A DNA stretch of 64,000 nt from Acidisphaera sp. L21 (GTDB lineage: Bacteria > Pseudomonadota > Alphaproteobacteria > Acetobacterales > Acetobacteraceae). The notes under the pieces are model-generated. The model was given only the letters and a program-made list of their open reading frames with translations, was not told where the DNA came from and did not search any database. Position 1 is the first letter of the stretch. Every line of letters begins with the position of its first letter. The stretch lies in the NCBI RefSeq assembly GCF_009765685.1, contig NZ_LMUY01000114.1:34021-98020 (forward strand), in the 5' to 3' direction. Positions 62,301-64,000 of this stretch are shown one piece after another. Position numbers and translations under genes: made by a program.

Positions 62301-62452
62301 GGTCGGAATTGCGGCGGCCCCTGGGGGTGGCGATCGTGGGGGGCCTGCTGTTGAGCCAGGTGCTGACGCTGTATACCACGCCCGTCATCTATCTGGGGTT
62401 CGACGCGCTGCAACGGCGGCTAACCCGGCGCCGGTCTGCGGCGGTGGCATGA
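59306..62452 (+). CDS. RND multidrug efflux inner-membrane pump (MdtB-like)
   Basis: 1048 aa, the standard RND size, from the ATG at 59306; the frame is open from 59162 but overlaps the adaptor gene. Twelve membrane helices with two large periplasmic loops. The N-terminal helix is FILRPIATTLMIVAILLLGA. The proton-relay aspartates sit in GFVVDDAIVMIENIVRH. KKNAIMMVDFALEAEREHG near residue 940 is a classical RND motif. It probably pairs with the next pump as an MdtBC-type heteromultimer. Substrates unknown. Confidence 0.95.
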   Translation: MSAPFILRPIATTLMIVAILLLGALGYRVLPVAALPSVDFPTLQVTTSFPGASPEVVETSITAPLEHYFGQISGLTSMGSISSYGTSQITLQFNLSRPIDAAAQDVQAQINGAEGWIPLALLPGPPTYREVNPADTPVIILALTSDTLPMQEVDDFAETVIVQKLSQVPGVGAVTVEGGQTRAVRLQANPAQLAGLGLSMEDVRKAAAAATTDNPKGSLDGPAQAFQIGANDQLFGGAAYNDVVVAYRNGAPVLLRDVGQAVDGAENSELAGWFNGRPAVILDIQRQPGANTIAVVDAVNALLPKLRASLPPGLKVVVATDRTVTIRAAIADVQFTMIITIALVVLVIFLFLRKLWATVIPSVTLPVSLIATFGAMALCGFSLDNLSLMALTVASGFVVDDAIVMIENIVRHIEAGEAPLPAALKGARQIGFTVVSLTVSLVAVFIPLLLMGGVVGRLFREFAITLSLAVVVSGVVSLTLTPMMCAKLLQPHDANARPNALFRMSEAGFDTLCAGYVRGLDWVLLHRRLTMLGFVLTLAATGWLAAVVNKGFLPIQDTGLLIGTTDAAQDTSFAAMSRLQQLVADIVGRDPAVVTVESFVGAGTTNPTLNSGRIYIDIGAPDHRPPARVVMERLRQAVAHVDGIDLHLQAAQDFALETRVSRTQYQYQLQDLDPEELRLWAGRLQAALRTEPALADVATDQQDDGLRMTLTVDRQAAARMGVTMNDIDQTLYDAFGQRQIATVYSPLTQYHVILEVDPRYRDDPAVLNKIYVTSGSSQASTGSELSSGIGAGFGQSSPPIPLSAFARVQRRLAPLAITHQGLFPATTISFNLAAGASLGQGVAALHRAERRIGLPDTVQTNLVGAAAEFASSLASETGLVLAAIVTVYIVLGVLYESFIHPITILSTLPSAGVGAFAALMLAGMDLDLISVIGLVLLIGIVKKNAIMMVDFALEAEREHGMTPLAAIREACVLRFRPIMMTTMAALLGALPLALGTGTGSELRRPLGVAIVGGLLLSQVLTLYTTPVIYLGFDALQRRLTRRRSAAVA

Positions 62453-64000
62453 CGCTGTCCAAACCATTTATTCGGCGCCCGGTTGCGACACTCCTGGTCG
62501 CGATCGGTATCCTGCTGCTGGGCGCCCTGTCCTATTTCAATCTACCGATCGCTGCCTTGCCCAATGTCGACCGCCCGACGATCAGTGTCTGGGGATATCT
62601 ACCGGGCGCCAGTGCCGACACCGTCGCCACGTCTTTGGCCCAGCCGTTGGAGCGCCAGTTGGGGACCATTCCGGGCATCGTCGAGATGTTCGCCTATAGT
62701 GGCGCCGGGGGCTGCGAAATCGACATCCAGTTCGATCTGGACAAGGACGTCGATGCCGCCGCGACGGCCGTGCAGTCGGCGATCAACGCTGCCGGGCCAA
62801 ATTTACCGAAGGATCTGCCTCTGCCGCCGGGCTACTGGAAGGCGAACCCGTCCGGCGCGGCGGTGATCGTGCTGGCGATGATGTCGGACGTTTTGACCCC
62901 GTCCGAGGTGTATGAGGCCGCGGATAGCGTCGTGGGCGAAAAACTGTCCCAACTCCCCGGCGTCGCTCGCGTCAATATTGCCGGGGCCGAGCGTGGCGCC
63001 GTGCGCATCCGTGCCTCCCCCCGGCAGATGGCCAATCTGGGCGTGTCGCTGGAACAGGTGCGTCAGACGGTGCAGAACGCCTCGCTCAATCTGCCGAAGG
63101 GTGTGGTCGAGGACGGTGACCAGCAATGGACGCTGGAGGCGAACGACCAGTTGCTGAAGGCCGAGGATTATCGCGATCTGGTGGTCGCCTGGCGCAACAA
63201 TGCAGCGGTGCATCTGAGGGATATCGCCACCGTCACCGACAGCGTCATCAACAGCAAGCTTGCGGGCTGGTATAATGATCGACGGGCCGTGGTGATCCAG
63301 GTGTACAAGCAGCCGGACGCCAACGTGGTGGAAACGGTGGATGCGGTGAAGGCCGCGCTGCCCGGCCTTGCCCGCTGGCTGCCGCCGTCCGTCCGGATGG
63401 TGCCGGTCTATGATCGCACGACGCTGATCCGCGCCTCCATCGCCGACGTGCAGATGACCATCGCAATCGCCATCGGGTTGGTGGTGCTGGTGGTGCTGCT
63501 GTTTCTGCGCCGGGTATGGGCAACGTTGATTCCCGCGCTGGCCATTCCGGTCGCCCTGGCCGCCACGGCGGTTACGATGCGCCTGTTGGGATATACGCTG
63601 GACAATCTGTCCCTGATGGCGATGGCGGTCGCGATCGGCTTCGTCGTGGACGATGCGGTGATCGTGGTGGAAAACGTCATCAGCCGGATGGATGCGGGCC
63701 AGAATGCAGCCGCGGCCGCCTTGGGCAGCGCCCGTCAGATGGGTTTCACCATCGTCGCGATCTCGGCCGCCTTGGTAGCCGCGCTTACCCCGGTGCTGTT
63801 CATGCCCGATGTGGTGGGGCGCTATATGCGCGAATTCGGCGTGACCCTGGCTGTCACCATCGTGTTTTCCGCCCTGGTGTCGCTGACCCTGACGCCGATG
63901 CTGTGCAGCCGCTTGTTGGCCCATGCCCGGCCACATGCCGAGCGCCGGTCGCTGGCACTGGTCGCCTATACACGCAGCCTGGACTGGTCGCTGCGACATC
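62449..64000 (+). CDS. RND multidrug efflux inner-membrane pump (MdtC-like), partial at right edge
   Basis: The first 517 codons are in the window. The start overlaps the first pump's stop (ATGA). It begins MTLSKPFIRRPVATLLVAIG, with LPIAALPNVDRPTISVWGYL, and the relay aspartates are in GFVVDDAVIVVENVISRM. It ends in the window after the helix LTPMLCSRLL. Two consecutive RND pump genes with one adaptor is the MdtABC arrangement. An outer-membrane channel gene, if present, would be to the right. Confidence 0.95.
   Translation, partial: MTLSKPFIRRPVATLLVAIGILLLGALSYFNLPIAALPNVDRPTISVWGYLPGASADTVATSLAQPLERQLGTIPGIVEMFAYSGAGGCEIDIQFDLDKDVDAAATAVQSAINAAGPNLPKDLPLPPGYWKANPSGAAVIVLAMMSDVLTPSEVYEAADSVVGEKLSQLPGVARVNIAGAERGAVRIRASPRQMANLGVSLEQVRQTVQNASLNLPKGVVEDGDQQWTLEANDQLLKAEDYRDLVVAWRNNAAVHLRDIATVTDSVINSKLAGWYNDRRAVVIQVYKQPDANVVETVDAVKAALPGLARWLPPSVRMVPVYDRTTLIRASIADVQMTIAIAIGLVVLVVLLFLRRVWATLIPALAIPVALAATAVTMRLLGYTLDNLSLMAMAVAIGFVVDDAVIVVENVISRMDAGQNAAAAALGSARQMGFTIVAISAALVAALTPVLFMPDVVGRYMREFGVTLAVTIVFSALVSLTLTPMLCSRLLAHARPHAERRSLALVAYTRSLDWSLRH

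Noticed and set aside
62803-63999. 398-aa minus-strand frame opposite the second RND pump
   Set aside because: His/Gln/Arg-rich shadow of a typical RND gene.

Overview
The window is GC-rich, densely packed, non-essential chromosomal DNA. The codon bias, the many ABC, MFS and LysR-type genes, LLM monooxygenases, CaiB-type CoA-transferases and MmgE/PrpD proteins suggest a metabolically versatile alphaproteobacterium. A member of the Acetobacteraceae/Rhodospirillales or a similar soil lineage is plausible, but no marker gene here fixes the taxon. I saw no rRNA, tRNA, CRISPR array or intact insertion sequence. Almost everything is catabolism plus transport plus a local regulator.

Layout. (1) 1-9.1 kb: a peptide/opine-type ABC importer (ATPase cut by the left edge, two permeases), hutC, then hutI-hutH-hutU with stop/start overlaps and a flavin monooxygenase. 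The same 13-bp sequence lies before the importer genes and before hutI, so HutC probably controls both. (2) 9.5-22.4 kb: a co-directional eight-gene run on the minus strand (FAD oxidoreductase, CoA-transferase, acyl-CoA dehydrogenase, binding protein, fused permease, ATPase, second binding protein, MmgE/PrpD). It faces a divergent LysR regulator followed by MaoC and enoyl-CoA hydratase genes, and looks like one CoA-dependent organic-acid pathway with its own importer. A 36-bp perfect palindrome covers the LysR stop codon. (3) 22.4-23.2 kb: the remnant of a thiamine-diphosphate enzyme and a BamE-like lipoprotein.

(4) 23.3-35.3 kb: two parallel modules. Each has an aconitase-family LeuC/LeuD pair, a C-C lyase, an MFS carrier and a divergent regulator. 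One lyase is an HpcH/HpaI class II aldolase (LysR control). The other is an isocitrate-lyase/PEP-mutase-family enzyme (GntR/FadR control). Each divergent promoter holds a clear operator-like inverted repeat. The second module matches the dimethylmaleate hydratase plus dimethylmalate lyase logic of nicotinate fermentation. Neither looks like leucine synthesis.

(5) 35.4-48.8 kb: an MFS drug exporter with a TetR regulator, three hydrolases, a TPR protein with an ATP-grasp-like C-terminus, a kinase-like phosphotransferase, a gamma-glutamyltransferase-family enzyme followed by a formamidase remnant, an orphan peptide-binding protein and small secreted or unknown proteins. (6) 48.8-55.5 kb: a complete dipeptide-type ABC importer led by a second flavin monooxygenase. 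(7) 55.7-57.5 kb: allantoinase (PuuE type), ureidoglycolate lyase and a small cupin, for purine/ureide breakdown. (8) 57.6-64 kb: a remnant of an old-yellow-enzyme gene, then an RND efflux system (adaptor plus two inner-membrane pumps, the second cut by the right edge) of MdtABC type.

Three gene remnants (thiamine-diphosphate enzyme, formamidase, old yellow enzyme) show deletion scars rather than scattered point mutations, so this accessory region seems to be shedding genes by deletion.
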